From Streptomyces sp. NRRL B-1347 (GTDB lineage: Bacteria; Actinomycetota; Actinomycetes; Streptomycetales; Streptomycetaceae), in NCBI RefSeq assembly GCF_000720325.1, contig NZ_JOJM01000024.1:124001-188000 (forward strand): a stretch of DNA of 64,000 nt, in the 5' to 3' direction. The translations under genes and the position numbers were made by a program. Under the pieces are notes generated by a model. It searched no databases, had not been told where the DNA came from, and saw nothing but the letters and a program-made list of their open reading frames with translations. Positions 19,806-28,595 of this stretch are shown here, in pieces; the first letter of the stretch is position 1, and every line of letters starts with the position of its first letter.

Positions 19806-21792
19806 GTTCTGGCCTCACCTTCCCTGTCATCTCCATGGATGGCAGGGGGTGAGGCTCAGCTATTGGTTCCCCTTCGCACCCTTCCAGCGCCGCTAGAGCC
19901 GCCTCCCAGCGCCCGGACTTGAGCCACCTCCTCCAGTGGCCCCGGAGTCCCGTAGAGCCACACCTGGCGTCCAGTTCAGTCCACGTGGCGCCCGTGCGAG
20001 CCTTCTCCAAGAACGCTTCCAGCACGACACGCGGCGCGAGCCCTCCCTTCTGCCGAGGCCGCGTCCCGCCATCTGGGAACGCCTCCGCCACGCGAGACCA
20101 CGCCTCCTCTTCCATGGTCGGCACAAGACGCTCCCTCTCGTGGAACCAGGTCGCCACCGGGCAAGCCAAACCCCTGTGCATCGGCGGGGGTGGACCAAGC
20201 AACCTGATCTTGATGTCGAGCAGGTCGTACAGCTCGGCGATCTCGTCCGCGCTCAGATTCCGCAGCCGACCTTGAGCCAAGCAAACCAGCTCGTCGAGGC
20301 TCGCCGATCGCACCTCAACATCTACGGCCTCTACTTGCGCAGCGGCAGCTTCCGCACGCTCACGCTCTAGGTATTCCAATTCCTCTTGGAGTGACGCCAG
20401 AGCCTTTTCGACTGCGGATTCCGCAGCATTTCCGGAAAGCCCTCTACGCACTACCTCTTTCGCGCTCAAGGAACGCGCAATGTCGATCGCCGCACATTGC
20501 TCTGCGATCTTTCGATCCAGCTCAAACAGCCGGGCAGTAGAATCCACCGCCTCTTCTTCGTCCTGCCCTGCCCAATCACTAGCTAGTTTCTTGAGTCTTC
20601 CTCTATCCCCTAAGAGCCCGAATAACTGACTCCAAGCCCAACGCTCGATTCCGTCTGCGTCGAGTTGCGAACAGTCGCACACCGACGCGCCCGGGAAAGC
20701 GGCACTCTTCCCCTTGCAGCGATAGTGCACGGTGGAAAGAGCGCTGGCGCTCGCCCCGACATAATGCTTTCCGCACAGACTACGAAGGCGACTGGACAGC
20801 GGGTAAGGACGCTGGGACACGGCAGGTTTCCGATGGGACTTTGTGGCAGCCCTCCGAAGTTCCGTCACTTCATCCGGCGTAAACATGGGCGGCAATGGGA
20901 TAGTGACACTCTTTCCCCAAACTGGTTGACCGTCTGGCCCGAGTATCGCACGGCGTTCACTGCGAAATACGTAGCGTGCATTGAGGAAATCCTCATCCAT
21001 AAGGCGGGATCGGATATTTGCTCCTGTCCACGGCACCCCGGAGCGCGTCATGAAACCTTCCGCATTGAGGTAGAGTGCGACCGTGTCCCATACCCCTTTC
21101 ACCCGGACTGCAATCTCTCTCGCGAAACGGAGTACGGGTGCCTCATGAATTACGGAACATGGGTCAGTGCGGCTGCACGCCGAGCCACCATCACAGTCAT
21201 CTAGGACGAGAGCCTGTTCGCCTTTACGCCCCTGGTTTTCGATGCGGTATCCGTATCGCGCGACCCCGCCGGGAAATTCTCCTAGCTCAGCCTTCCTCTG
21301 GATTCCTCCTTGCGTCCTCATCCGGATCTTCTTCAGTTCCCTGAAGTCTTCAGTGGCTCTTTCCTGCATACGCGCTTCACCGTCTTCGGTTGTATTGTCG
21401 ATATCTTCATCGACAACCGCCACGAAGACGCCGAGGTCTTGCAGGGTCCAAACCCATTCCCAGAAGATTCGATTCCGCCGCCCAATAGCCCGCGTCTCGT
21501 ACACCACAACCACATCAAAGGGGCGCGGCCTCTGGCAGGCCAGAGTCATGATCCGAGCGGCATCCTTACGTTGACGCCAAGGCAGCTTGCCGCTCTCGCC
21601 CTCATCCTTAAAGGTCTCTACGTGCGCCCATCGCTTGTCCGCTATGAAGGCGGCCGTCCGCGCACCCGTGTAGGCGATCCCGTACCCCTTCTTCTGCTGA
21701 TCAGTAGAGACCCGCAAGTAGTCGACGGCTCGAAGCGGCGATTGCGTGGCTTGAGCTGCGATCTCGATGGCAGCTGTGACAGACTTCCCCAT
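19723..21792 (-). CDS. int: Large serine integrase
   Basis: 689-residue large serine recombinase. The catalytic serine is Ser29 in YLRVSTDQQ; further N-terminal catalytic-domain motifs are VVVYETRAIGRR and a long linker. The recombinase domain (about 190-300) is followed by a cysteine-bearing zinc-ribbon region (LRSLCGKHY ... YRCKG ... CDCSQ) and a coiled coil (EELEYLERERAEAAAAQ), as in the phiC31/TG1 class. ATG 21792 has GGAGGAG upstream. The gene crosses the left att core, so its last six codons and stop are chromosomal. In the excised circle the frame would continue past the core into 33500-33457 and end at a different TAG. Confidence 0.95.
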   Translation of the reverse strand: MGKSVTAAIEIAAQATQSPLRAVDYLRVSTDQQKKGYGIAYTGARTAAFIADKRWAHVETFKDEGESGKLPWRQRKDAARIMTLACQRPRPFDVVVVYETRAIGRRNRIFWEWVWTLQDLGVFVAVVDEDIDNTTEDGEARMQERATEDFRELKKIRMRTQGGIQRKAELGEFPGGVARYGYRIENQGRKGEQALVLDDCDGGSACSRTDPCSVIHEAPVLRFAREIAVRVKGVWDTVALYLNAEGFMTRSGVPWTGANIRSRLMDEDFLNARYVFRSERRAILGPDGQPVWGKSVTIPLPPMFTPDEVTELRRAATKSHRKPAVSQRPYPLSSRLRSLCGKHYVGASASALSTVHYRCKGKSAAFPGASVCDCSQLDADGIERWAWSQLFGLLGDRGRLKKLASDWAGQDEEEAVDSTARLFELDRKIAEQCAAIDIARSLSAKEVVRRGLSGNAAESAVEKALASLQEELEYLERERAEAAAAQVEAVDVEVRSASLDELVCLAQGRLRNLSADEIAELYDLLDIKIRLLGPPPPMHRGLACPVATWFHERERLVPTMEEEAWSRVAEAFPDGGTRPRQKGGLAPRVVLEAFLEKARTGATWTELDARCGSTGLRGHWRRWLKSGRWEAALAALEGCEGEPIAEPHPLPSMEMTGKVRPELIVGAPWAGVRPSHPSASAPSAGACCS
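19743..19763. repeat. attL core, left 21-bp direct repeat
   Basis: Begins CCGAAGGGGCCG and ends ATGCCGAAG. Identical to 33501-33521; the flanking bases differ on both sides (G19742/C33500 and G19764/A33522), which fixes the limits of identity. Lies in frame in the DUF4191 gene (PKGPMPK). Confidence 0.92.
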
Positions 21793-21855
21793 GTCACTCC
21801 TCCCAGAGTGGCCAGACCCCGGAGCGTTGCACCGCTGCCGGGGTCACCTATGCGG

Positions 21856-22092
21856 TCACTCGAATGTAGAGGATGATCGCCGGAATCCAAATAGGATTTC
21901 CAATATTCGGCGATGCGCCGCCTCCGATCCTGGCTCAGCCGTCTCCTCCCACACAACACGAAGATCAGGATCTCCGCGATTTCGATCTTGACTGTGCTTC
22001 AACTTCGCTCGCTCATCATCATCTGGCAACAGGTCTTCACTCGGCAATGAATCCAACGAATAGTGTTTACTCCTTTCGTATTCGATAGTCAA
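21856..22092 (-). CDS. Small acidic protein between rep and int
   Basis: Up to 78 residues starting at TTG 22092, which overlaps the rep stop as TTGA; a later TTG downstream of AAAGGAG is an alternative start. The sequence is acidic (LPSEDLLPDDDERAK) with a C-terminal helix (AAHRRILEILFG). No helix-turn-helix is visible, so it is not a MerR-type excisionase. Location directly upstream of a serine integrase makes it a candidate recombination directionality factor, by position only. Confidence 0.55.
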   Translation of the reverse strand: MTIEYERSKHYSLDSLPSEDLLPDDDERAKLKHSQDRNRGDPDLRVVWEETAEPGSEAAHRRILEILFGFRRSSSTFE

Positions 22093-23489
22093 AATTCCCC
22101 CGAGTGATGCGCTACCCCGGCAGCCAATTCGGCTTCAGCTAAGGAATGGCCGACCCCGACGTACCGCCAGGCAGATTCTGTGACCGTTTCTTTGGCCTCC
22201 TCATCGAGATGGCTAGTGCCGGTTTGGTGGTCTGCGCGTGCTGCCCGCAGCTGCCCGTACGTGGTGGAGTAGCGGCGGGATTTGGTGAGTACGTGGCCCC
22301 GGTATCCGAGGGTGTGTGTCCAGGCGCGCAGGTTGAGGGATGCGAGTTCGGGCAGTGCTCCGAGGCGCCAGCAGGTAGCCATGAGGGCGCGTAGGTGAGC
22401 ATTCACGGGCGCGTGGTGGATGCTCGCGTAATGCGTGATCCGGTAGTCGACTCCGCCCGCGTCACCGACGCTCTTGGAGACGTATTTGGCGATGTATGCC
22501 GCAACGGCGTCATCCGTGACGGCAGTTGTGGAATCCAGGGCCGTGGTGATGGGGTGCACGTCCAGTTGGGTGCCGAAGCGGATCAGCCGTTCGCCGGTGG
22601 CAGGTGAGTAGGGCGAGTGGACGTGGGCGGAGTCTGCAGCCTCCCGTACGGCCTGTTCCAGGAGTTCGGCAGTCGCCCATGCCGAGGGCGGTGTGCTGGG
22701 TCCGTTGGGGCCGTCCACGCGGATGACGGCATGGAAGTGAACGGCTCCGCGTCGCTGGAATTCCGCGACTTTGGCGAAGGAGAGCACCAGGTGTTCCCGC
22801 AGCCGGGTTTGGGCGATGCCCGCCAGGGTGGCCAGGCGCCGCCGGACAGCGTGGCAGAAGCGATTCCAGAGCCGTCCGGCGCAGGCGTGCCAGAGGACGT
22901 GTCCGGTGTGGTCGTAGCAGTCGGGGCACAGCGGCTGACCCACCAACGGTGCGCGGCTGTCGTGGCGTTGGTGGCAGGCGAGGGGGCGCCCGTGCTCGCA
23001 GCGCGCTGCCGGGTCTTGGGGCTTGCAGGGGCCCGTGTCGCTGGCGCGGTGCACGGCACCGAAGCCGGGGGGTGTGAGGGTGAGGAAGAGCCGGGGGTGG
23101 AGCTGTACCCGCTCGCTGACTCCCTTGCCGCCCTGGAGGCCGGAGCGGACCAGGTGGTAGGTGTCGCCCGCGTGCTGGCGGGAGCAGGGCTCGCAGCGGC
23201 TCTGGCGCCGGTTGCGGCAGCGGACGGGCATCCGGCCGCCGGGCTCGTCGGCGGTGGTGTAGTGGCGCAGCACGGCGCCGGTGGCCGCGTCGCGCACGGT
23301 GGTGTGCCCGGACAGGTAGACGGGGCGGGCGCAGCCGCCGGTGGCCTTGATCTGGTCGAGCCAGCGGGGGAAGCCGGGCTCGTGGGCGAGGCGGATCAAG
23401 TCGCGGTCGATGGAGGGCAGGCGGCGCAGTCGCTCGGCATCGTCCAGTGCCGAGCGCCGCGCCGCCGGGTCGGTGGGATAGGCGCGCAT
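22089..23489 (-). CDS. repSA: RepSA-like replication initiator
   Basis: 466-residue rolling-circle type initiator as in pSAM2. LFLTLTPPGFG is motif I, VHFHAVIRVDG near residues 247-257 is the HUH metal motif, and YIAKYVSKS near 330 carries the nicking tyrosine and following lysine of motif III. N-terminal cysteine pairs (CRNRRQSRCEPCSRQHAGDTYH split over the region) and CPDC resemble zinc-binding elements of the family. It would allow the excised element to replicate before transfer. ATG 23489. Confidence 0.9.
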   Translation of the reverse strand: MRAYPTDPAARRSALDDAERLRRLPSIDRDLIRLAHEPGFPRWLDQIKATGGCARPVYLSGHTTVRDAATGAVLRHYTTADEPGGRMPVRCRNRRQSRCEPCSRQHAGDTYHLVRSGLQGGKGVSERVQLHPRLFLTLTPPGFGAVHRASDTGPCKPQDPAARCEHGRPLACHQRHDSRAPLVGQPLCPDCYDHTGHVLWHACAGRLWNRFCHAVRRRLATLAGIAQTRLREHLVLSFAKVAEFQRRGAVHFHAVIRVDGPNGPSTPPSAWATAELLEQAVREAADSAHVHSPYSPATGERLIRFGTQLDVHPITTALDSTTAVTDDAVAAYIAKYVSKSVGDAGGVDYRITHYASIHHAPVNAHLRALMATCWRLGALPELASLNLRAWTHTLGYRGHVLTKSRRYSTTYGQLRAARADHQTGTSHLDEEAKETVTESAWRYVGVGHSLAEAELAAGVAHHSGEF

Positions 23490-23598
23490 GCGGGGGACCT
23501 CTCTGTGTGGGAATGGGTGCGGTCGTCGTCATGTCAGCTCCTTTGAGGAATCGCTCTGTGGCGAGGAGGAGTGATGCGCCAGCGCGCGGTGTATCCGG

Positions 23599-23970
23599 TC
23601 AGCGGGTGGCCGGAAGCGGAAGTGCATTGCTGCCGTAGGGAGTTCCGCATTCATAGGGGATGTAGCCGGAGATGGTGACGCGGTCATGCCCGCGCACGAT
23701 CTCTCCGCGCGTGTACCAGGCGCGTTCGCTGCGGTGGTAGGTGAATTGGGTGTAGGTGAACGCGTCACCGCGATAGGCGACGCCGCGCGCTAACGCGTTC
23801 GCTGCGGGTTGGGATCTGACTTTGACCGCCGAGCACCCGACTTCCGTGACGCCGCTTTCGGTCGGCGTGGCCGGGTGCGTCGAGGACGAGACCAGCCCGC
23901 CGAGGGCCGTGATCAGGCTCATCACGGCGTAGAGGAGGCTCCGGGCGAGGTACACCAGCAGGTGATCCAT
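23599..23970 (-). CDS. Membrane-anchored SH3-like protein
   Basis: 123 residues. An N-terminal membrane helix (YLARSLLYAVMSLITALGGLV) is followed by an extracytoplasmic part with VKVRSQPAANALARGVAYRGD, which fits a degenerate bacterial SH3 domain, and two cysteines that could pair. ATG 23968-23970 start. It lies between the transfer genes and rep and may belong to the spread (Spd) functions; that role is inference. Confidence 0.65.
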   Translation of the reverse strand: MDHLLVYLARSLLYAVMSLITALGGLVSSSTHPATPTESGVTEVGCSAVKVRSQPAANALARGVAYRGDAFTYTQFTYHRSERAWYTRGEIVRGHDRVTISGYIPYECGTPYGSNALPLPATR

Positions 23971-24006
23971 GATGGTCCTTCCAGCTGAGGGCCGCAGAGG
24001 CCGGAT

Positions 24007-24031
24007 GTTGATCTTGGGTTGGGGCCGGCTG
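24007..24031. repeat. 25-bp imperfect direct repeat, copy 1
   Basis: GTTGATCTTGGG followed by a GGGG-CGGCTG block; 22 of 25 bases match the second copy at 27561-27585. Both are intergenic, one each side of the tra/kor block. Confidence 0.6.
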
Positions 24032-24070
24032 CCGGGCCGGTGATCTTGGTCGTGGGCGGGGTGCCCGCTC

Positions 24071-24262
24071 TCAGCCGAAGACCCCGTTGCCGACCGCGAG
24101 GACGAACAGCCAGATGGGATAGCCGAGCGGGGTCATAGCCAGCAGGAAACCGCCTAGTGCGATGAGCAGGACCTGATGGATTTTGAGTTCGCGGGAGCGC
24201 GCCAGCATGAACGCGTAGAACATCAGGAACGCGTCGACCACATACAGATTTGAGTGCGTCAT
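24071..24262 (-). CDS. Small Spd-type membrane protein
   Basis: 63 residues with two hydrophobic helices (LYVVDAFLMFYAFMLA and VLLIALGGFLLAMTPLGYPIWLFVLAV). ATG 24262 overlaps the traB stop as ATGA, so translation is coupled. Small membrane proteins directly after traB in pSAM2-like elements act in intramycelial plasmid spread (SpdB/SpdC type). Confidence 0.72.
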   Translation of the reverse strand: MTHSNLYVVDAFLMFYAFMLARSRELKIHQVLLIALGGFLLAMTPLGYPIWLFVLAVGNGVFG

Positions 24263-25590
24263 TCCGTCCGTCCTCCTTCCGCAGGCTCGGGGTAGAGGCC
24301 GGAAAGGAACACCCGAAGGGGTGGGCCGGTGGCCGCGATTTCCGCCCGCTCCTCCGGTGAAATCAGATGGGAGCGGGCACGGGTCCAGCGCCCTTGCATC
24401 GCGACGACGCACACGCCTTGCTCGTTTTCCGTGATGCTCTGCGCGACCACGACCGCGTCTTTGTTGATATCGCCGAGCGTCATTTCGGCGGAGGCTTCAT
24501 CGTGGGCCCGGTGGGCGACGCGTCCGCCGAGCTGCGCCCGCAGCGAGGTGACCCGGGTGCCGAGATCGGAGCCGACACGCTGCCCGGCGACCACCAGGTG
24601 TACGCCCAGGGCGGCACCGAGTTGGGCGATCCGCAGCAGCAGCGTCCCGCACCGCTCAGCGGCCTCCCGCTCCGAGCGGGAACCGTCGGTCAGGTACAGC
24701 TCGGCGATCTCGTCGACGAGGAGCACCAGCGGCACGGGGCGGCTCTTCTCCGGCAGGTCCCAGATCGAGCGCGCTCCCGCGTCCCGGCACACTCGCGTGC
24801 GTTCCTTGATCTCCCGCACCAGCCGTTCCAGCAGCGCGACCGCCTCACGCCGACTGGTGGCCAGCAGGGTCAGCCGCCGCCCGAAAGGGCCCAGCTCCAT
24901 GCCGCCCTTGCAGTCGAGACCCAGCAGCGCGACCGGCTGTGGAGTCAGGGCACGCACCAGCGCCGCCAGCAGCGTTGACTTCCCGCTCTGCGTTGCCCCG
25001 GTGATCATCCAGTGCGGCGTACGCCGGAAGTCGATCACGAAGGCCACGCCGTCCTCGCACCAGCCGACATCCGCCGACAGCAGCTCCCCGGTGCACTCTG
25101 CGGCAGGCAGCTGACCCGTCAGCGGATCAACGGCCGTGATGGTGAGCAGCACATGCCCCCGCCGGGGCGAGGTCACGTGGACGTGGTGGACCCGCCATGC
25201 GTGCTCCATGGCCCGCGCCGCGGCGTAGTAGGGGGCGGGGGTCTGCCCGGGGTGCATCACCACCCGCACCGTGAGGCCGCGCCGCGTCGGCAGGGGCCAG
25301 CTCAGCCGGGGCACCGAGGGCCGCAGCGCCCGGCCCTCCACCACGGTCCCCTTGCCGATCACCCTCTGGTGGGAGGCGCGCAGGCTCACGGCCAGGCTGG
25401 TGACCTGGCACAGCCGCCGCCAGCTGAAGACGATCCGCACGGCCGTCTGCGGGTAGCCGACCAGCCACCACCGCACCGGCAGCTCGCGCACGTCCAGGCC
25501 CCGGGCCGCCAAGCGTGGCTGCCACCAGCGGCGCGTGAGCCAGCCGAGACCGGCCAGGCCGAGGAGCACCCACACGATCACAGGAGGCAT
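24259..25590 (-). CDS. traB: TraB/FtsK-type DNA translocase
   Basis: 443-residue conjugative motor. A hydrophobic N-terminus (VIVWVLLGLAGLGWL) anchors it; the ATPase has Walker A GATQSGKST near residue 195 and Walker B LVLLVDEIAELY. In Streptomyces one FtsK-like protein moves double-stranded DNA between mycelia, without relaxase or type IV machinery. ATG 25590 is chosen over GTG 25593 because GGGGAGG is only one base from the GTG but four from the ATG. Overlaps both neighbours (TGATG upstream, ATGA downstream). Confidence 0.93.
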   Translation of the reverse strand: MPPVIVWVLLGLAGLGWLTRRWWQPRLAARGLDVRELPVRWWLVGYPQTAVRIVFSWRRLCQVTSLAVSLRASHQRVIGKGTVVEGRALRPSVPRLSWPLPTRRGLTVRVVMHPGQTPAPYYAAARAMEHAWRVHHVHVTSPRRGHVLLTITAVDPLTGQLPAAECTGELLSADVGWCEDGVAFVIDFRRTPHWMITGATQSGKSTLLAALVRALTPQPVALLGLDCKGGMELGPFGRRLTLLATSRREAVALLERLVREIKERTRVCRDAGARSIWDLPEKSRPVPLVLLVDEIAELYLTDGSRSEREAAERCGTLLLRIAQLGAALGVHLVVAGQRVGSDLGTRVTSLRAQLGGRVAHRAHDEASAEMTLGDINKDAVVVAQSITENEQGVCVVAMQGRWTRARSHLISPEERAEIAATGPPLRVFLSGLYPEPAEGGRTE

Positions 25591-26039
25591 CACGCCTCCC
25601 CGTCGCCGGGCTCGTTGCTGCGCATCCGGTCATAGATCACCCGGGAGCGCGCTGCGGCGAGCCCCGCGTGATGCTCCGTCAGTTCCAGCAGGAACAGCAG
25701 GGTGGGGATGTCCGTGATCGCAGCGAGCAGCGCTTCGTTGCCGACCAGGATGCGCATCTCCCGCAGCAGCGCGCCAAACTCGCCATCCTGGCCCAGCGAG
25801 GCATCCTGGCTGAGGGCATCTGTGCCAGTGATCGCGCGGAGTTCGGCCGCCATCCGCTCAGCCTCCGTGGCCACGCCGACCGCGCAGGGGTCCTTGCAGG
25901 CGTAGACCTGCGTTTCGGTCGCCGGGTCACGGCCCACCATCGCCATGGCCGCCCCCTCAGACATCAGGTCAGCGCCGCACACCACACACGCCATACCGGA
26001 CGCCTGGGCGCTCGACAGATGCCAGAAGTACCGGTCCAT
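25590..26039 (-). CDS. Hypothetical protein of the transfer operon
   Basis: 149 residues. The N-terminus has MACVVCGADL and a later YACKDPC, which could bind zinc together; the C-terminal half is helical (LLREMRILVGNEALLAAITDIPTLLFLLELTEHHAGL). Stop overlaps the traB start and the ATG overlaps the upstream stop (ATGA), so it is co-translated with traB. No function recognised. Confidence 0.7.
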   Translation of the reverse strand: MDRYFWHLSSAQASGMACVVCGADLMSEGAAMAMVGRDPATETQVYACKDPCAVGVATEAERMAAELRAITGTDALSQDASLGQDGEFGALLREMRILVGNEALLAAITDIPTLLFLLELTEHHAGLAAARSRVIYDRMRSNEPGDGEA

Positions 26040-26419
26040 CAGCTCTCACCGCCGCCCGACTTGCCACCGCGCACGGAGCCGCCGGAGCCGCCGCCGGACG
26101 GGCCGCCCGCCGACACGGGGGTGATCGCCTCAGCCCGCCACGTCGTCCCGGACCGGCCGTCCATGGCCCACTCGTTCGCCCACAGGTCCGTGATCTTGAC
26201 CTCGGCGCCCTCCTTCACACCCTGCGGCTGCACGCTGGTCACCACAGTGATCACGTCCGCGCGGCGCGTCTCGCGCTGCCGGACAGAGATCCCGGTCGTC
26301 CACAGCGTCCGGCCCTCCCGGTCGCGGCGCACCGCCCCATCGGGAGTCATCCGGGCCTCGGGGGCGATCACACAGCGCATGACGCCGAGGCGGGCGGTAT
26401 CAATCGGTTTGGTCTGCAC
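26039..26419 (-). CDS. Hypothetical protein, first gene of the tra operon
   Basis: About 126 residues, central part rich in beta strand (DVITVVTSVQPQGVKEGAEVKITDLWANEW) and a glycine-rich C-terminus (GGPSGGGSGGSVRGG). GTG 26419 is preferred because AGAGGA lies six bases upstream; an in-frame TTG at 26434 overlaps that site. First gene behind the KorSA-like operator. Confidence 0.65.
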   Translation of the reverse strand: MQTKPIDTARLGVMRCVIAPEARMTPDGAVRRDREGRTLWTTGISVRQRETRRADVITVVTSVQPQGVKEGAEVKITDLWANEWAMDGRSGTTWRAEAITPVSAGGPSGGGSGGSVRGGKSGGGES

Positions 26420-26447
26420 AGGAGTTCCTCTCAACTTGACTCATCAG

Positions 26448-26475
26448 TTCACCACTCATCCGAATGAGTGGTGAA
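26448..26475. promoter_or_regulatory. KorSA-like operator, divergent tra/kor promoter
   Basis: Perfect 12-bp inverted repeat TTCACCACTCAT / ATGAGTGGTGAA around CCGA, between the GntR repressor gene and the oppositely oriented tra operon. The inner ACTCATCCGAATGAGT recurs at 29131-29146 and with one change at 29181-29200. Confidence 0.85.
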
Positions 26476-26576
26476 TAGAGTCACCCCCTATGCGGTTCAC
26501 GGTCAACCCCATATCCTGCCGGTGGGGAGCTTTACGCACTGACAAGATCATCAACCGACCGCCGAAGGGTAGCGGC

Positions 26577-27371
26577 ATGGCCACCGAACGCCAGCACATC
26601 GCACGACCCGACCCGCTATACGTGCATGTTGCACGCAAACTGGCCGAAGAGATCAAGGAGGGGAAGTACCAGCCCGGCGACCTCCTGCCGTCCGAGAACG
26701 CCATGGTCCAGATGTACGGCATTGCCAAGGCCACGGTCCGCTCGGCCATCGCCGAGCTGCGCGGCATGGGACTCATCGAGGTCCGCCAAGGCAAGGGCGC
26801 CACCGTGCTGGACCGCAACCGCAGCCGGGCCACGTACCGCGTGGACCGGTCCGTCTACCGCAGCGGGAAGACCTGGCAGCTGCCGGATCTCACCGAGGCG
26901 GAGGCGCCCGCCGTGTCCCGCACCACGCTGACCGGCGACATGGGCGACCTGTTGCGGCAGCGGGACCAGGACGCGTTCAGCGTCGACCGCACGTTCCGGG
27001 ACCCGCAGACCGCCGCCCGCGTCGCGCACCGCACCATCATCCCGCTCGCCACGGCCGCCGAGGTACCCGCTCTCGCCCAGGCGCCGGACGCCCCGCTCGC
27101 CGAGGTCTACGCGCACCTGGCCGAGGGGCGCACGCTCACCATCACCGAGCACATCACCGCCCGCCTGCCCTACCCGGACGAGCGCGCCTCCCTCGCCCTG
27201 ACCGACCCCGGGCCGCTCATGGTCACCTACCGGATCATCAGCGACGCCGACACCGACTGTCCGTTGATCTGCGAGGAGCTGCGTGCCCCGGCCGCCAGCA
27301 CCCGCGTGACCTTCCATCTGGCCCCGACCCGGCGCCCGGCAGCGAAGAAGACGCCCCCGAAGTCGGCGTAA
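26577..27371 (+). CDS. GntR/UTRA repressor, KorSA-like
   Basis: 264-residue GntR-family regulator. The winged helix (about 12-80) shows KYQPGDLLPSENAMVQMYGIAKATVRSAIAEL split in the usual GntR order; the C-terminal part is a UTRA ligand-binding domain (TITEHITARLPYPDE). In pSAM2 the GntR protein KorSA represses the replication/excision activator and its own gene. Here the operator between this gene and the tra operon, repeated before the SH3 gene, indicates self-control and control of both. ATG 26577 has GAAGGG upstream; longer in-frame starts would overlap the promoter. Confidence 0.88.
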   Translation: MATERQHIARPDPLYVHVARKLAEEIKEGKYQPGDLLPSENAMVQMYGIAKATVRSAIAELRGMGLIEVRQGKGATVLDRNRSRATYRVDRSVYRSGKTWQLPDLTEAEAPAVSRTTLTGDMGDLLRQRDQDAFSVDRTFRDPQTAARVAHRTIIPLATAAEVPALAQAPDAPLAEVYAHLAEGRTLTITEHITARLPYPDERASLALTDPGPLMVTYRIISDADTDCPLICEELRAPAASTRVTFHLAPTRRPAAKKTPPKSA

Positions 27372-27390
27372 CTTTTCTCTACTTCCTCAA

Positions 27391-27476
27391 GGGCGCGCCC
27401 TGCGGGCGCGCCGGGCGGCTCCGGCCGCTCCGGACGGGCATGCGGCCTCCGGCCGGTCCCGCCCGGACGTCCGGGC
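27391..27476. other. GC-rich palindrome cluster downstream of the repressor gene
   Basis: Contains GGGCGCGCCC (27391-27400) with a second GGGCGCGCC copy at 27404, and the perfect 16-bp palindrome GCCCGGACGTCCGGGC (27461-27476), plus several CCGGAC/CCGGCC half repeats. It could be an origin or the clt transfer locus, but no direct evidence distinguishes these from plain secondary structure. Confidence 0.35.
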
Positions 27477-27504
27477 CGCCCGACCCCCTTGCATCATGAT
27501 CACG

Positions 27505-27531
27505 AAGAGGCCTCCGCGGGGGCCTCTTTTT
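27505..27531 (+). terminator. Terminator with T tail
   Basis: AAGAGGCC (27505-27512) pairs with GGCCTCTT (27521-27528), followed by TTT. Ends the repressor transcript. Confidence 0.88.
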
Positions 27532-27907
27532 GATCTTCAACGGCGCCGCGGCGACAGCTAGTTGATCTTGGGCGGGGGTCGGCTGGAGGTTGATGATCTT
27601 CGCCTACGGGTCGGGGCGTTCCTCACGCCTCCGGCGCTGCGGTACGACCGACGAGGGGTGCGCGCTCCATGGCGTCCGCCGACCGCAGGGGCCCAAGGCG
27701 CCGGTGGCGTGGCCGGGCCCGTCCGTGGTGCACGGGACCTCCCTGCGGCCGCCGTTCGTCCGCGCCGCCGTCGTGGCTGGCTTTCGGTGGCTCAGGTTCA
27801 GAACGGGCGATGATCAGAGGAAGGTTGGGAGTGTGACGCGCGTAGGCCAACAGCCGGATCCGGGCAACTCTCAGACTGCCAGGGAGGTTTGGCGCAACAC
27901 GCGCGCC
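27532..27907. other. Element intergenic region
   Basis: About 375 bases. Holds the second 25-bp direct repeat (27561-27585). Short frames here lack ribosome sites and conserved sequence. I see no gene. Confidence 0.45.
27561..27585. repeat. 25-bp imperfect direct repeat, copy 2
   Basis: Partner of 24007-24031 with three mismatches, same orientation. Confidence 0.6.
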
Positions 27908-28075
27908 CTAGCGCGTGCAGGTGCGCGCGTGCTCCTCCGCAGCGGCGCGGGCGGGTCCGGCGCCCGTGATCCGGATGAGCCCGGGGCAGCCTTCGCAGCG
28001 AATGAACTCCCCATCCCGCTCCCTCTGGATCCGCACCCGCGAGCCCCGCCGGGTCTGCCACTCGTTGTGCCGCAT
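27908..28075 (-). CDS. Small zinc-ribbon-like protein
   Basis: 55 basic residues, with RCEGCPGLI providing one CxxC pair and a C-terminal HARTCTR that could complete a zinc site. ATG 28075 has AGGAGA upstream. Eleven bases after the preceding gene, so probably one operon. Small proteins of this kind are common on Streptomyces plasmids; function unknown. Confidence 0.62.
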   Translation of the reverse strand: MRHNEWQTRRGSRVRIQRERDGEFIRCEGCPGLIRITGAGPARAAAEEHARTCTR

Positions 28076-28086
28076 GATCTCTCCTC

Positions 28087-28365
28087 TCAGCTCTCGCCTA
28101 AGCCGGTCTGCCCGCCGTGCGCCCACAGCGCCAGCACCTCGGCAACCCGGGCAGCCCCGTTCGGGCACATCCACACCACCGCCTCACCTCGGGCGTCCGC
28201 GTGCGGCGTGGCCCGCACGTCGCCTTCCAGCCCGCACAAAGCGGCCGCAGCGTTCACCGCATCCGCCGCCGCGCGCGCCTCCACCCACCCCGCCACGTAA
28301 TCCACGTCGGGCACCCAGAGGCCGTCATCTGGACCGCCGTTGCCAATTCCCGAATTGTTCACCAC
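28087..28365 (-). CDS. Hypothetical small element protein
   Basis: About 92 residues from GTG 28365 (AGGGAGAG upstream; an adjacent GTG at 28362 is equivalent). Alternating helix and strand: VEARAAADAVNAAAALCGLEGDVRATPH and GEAVVWMCPNGAARVAEVLALW. Precedes the zinc-ribbon gene. I recognise no named family. Confidence 0.6.
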   Translation of the reverse strand: MVNNSGIGNGGPDDGLWVPDVDYVAGWVEARAAADAVNAAAALCGLEGDVRATPHADARGEAVVWMCPNGAARVAEVLALWAHGGQTGLGES

Positions 28366-28595
28366 TGCAAATCTCTCCCTGCACGAGCAAATCAACTCCC
28401 GGGTCAGAGTCCGACAACCCCCCGCGACCGTAAGGCGATTGGAAAGCGCCAATCGAGCGGCCGAGTCTCGCGCGATGTTCAGTAGTGCACTCCCGATGGT
28501 ATCCACCGCGACTGTTCTGGATTGCCAAGACACGAAAATATTCAAAAATGCCGTGGGAATATCTAGCGCCACACTGGCCACAAACCCGTCAAAGC

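Noticed and set aside
27590..28300. 236-codon plus-strand frame in the element
   Set aside because: No ribosome site, proline-rich low-complexity end, and it lies opposite two small minus-strand genes with good ribosome sites.
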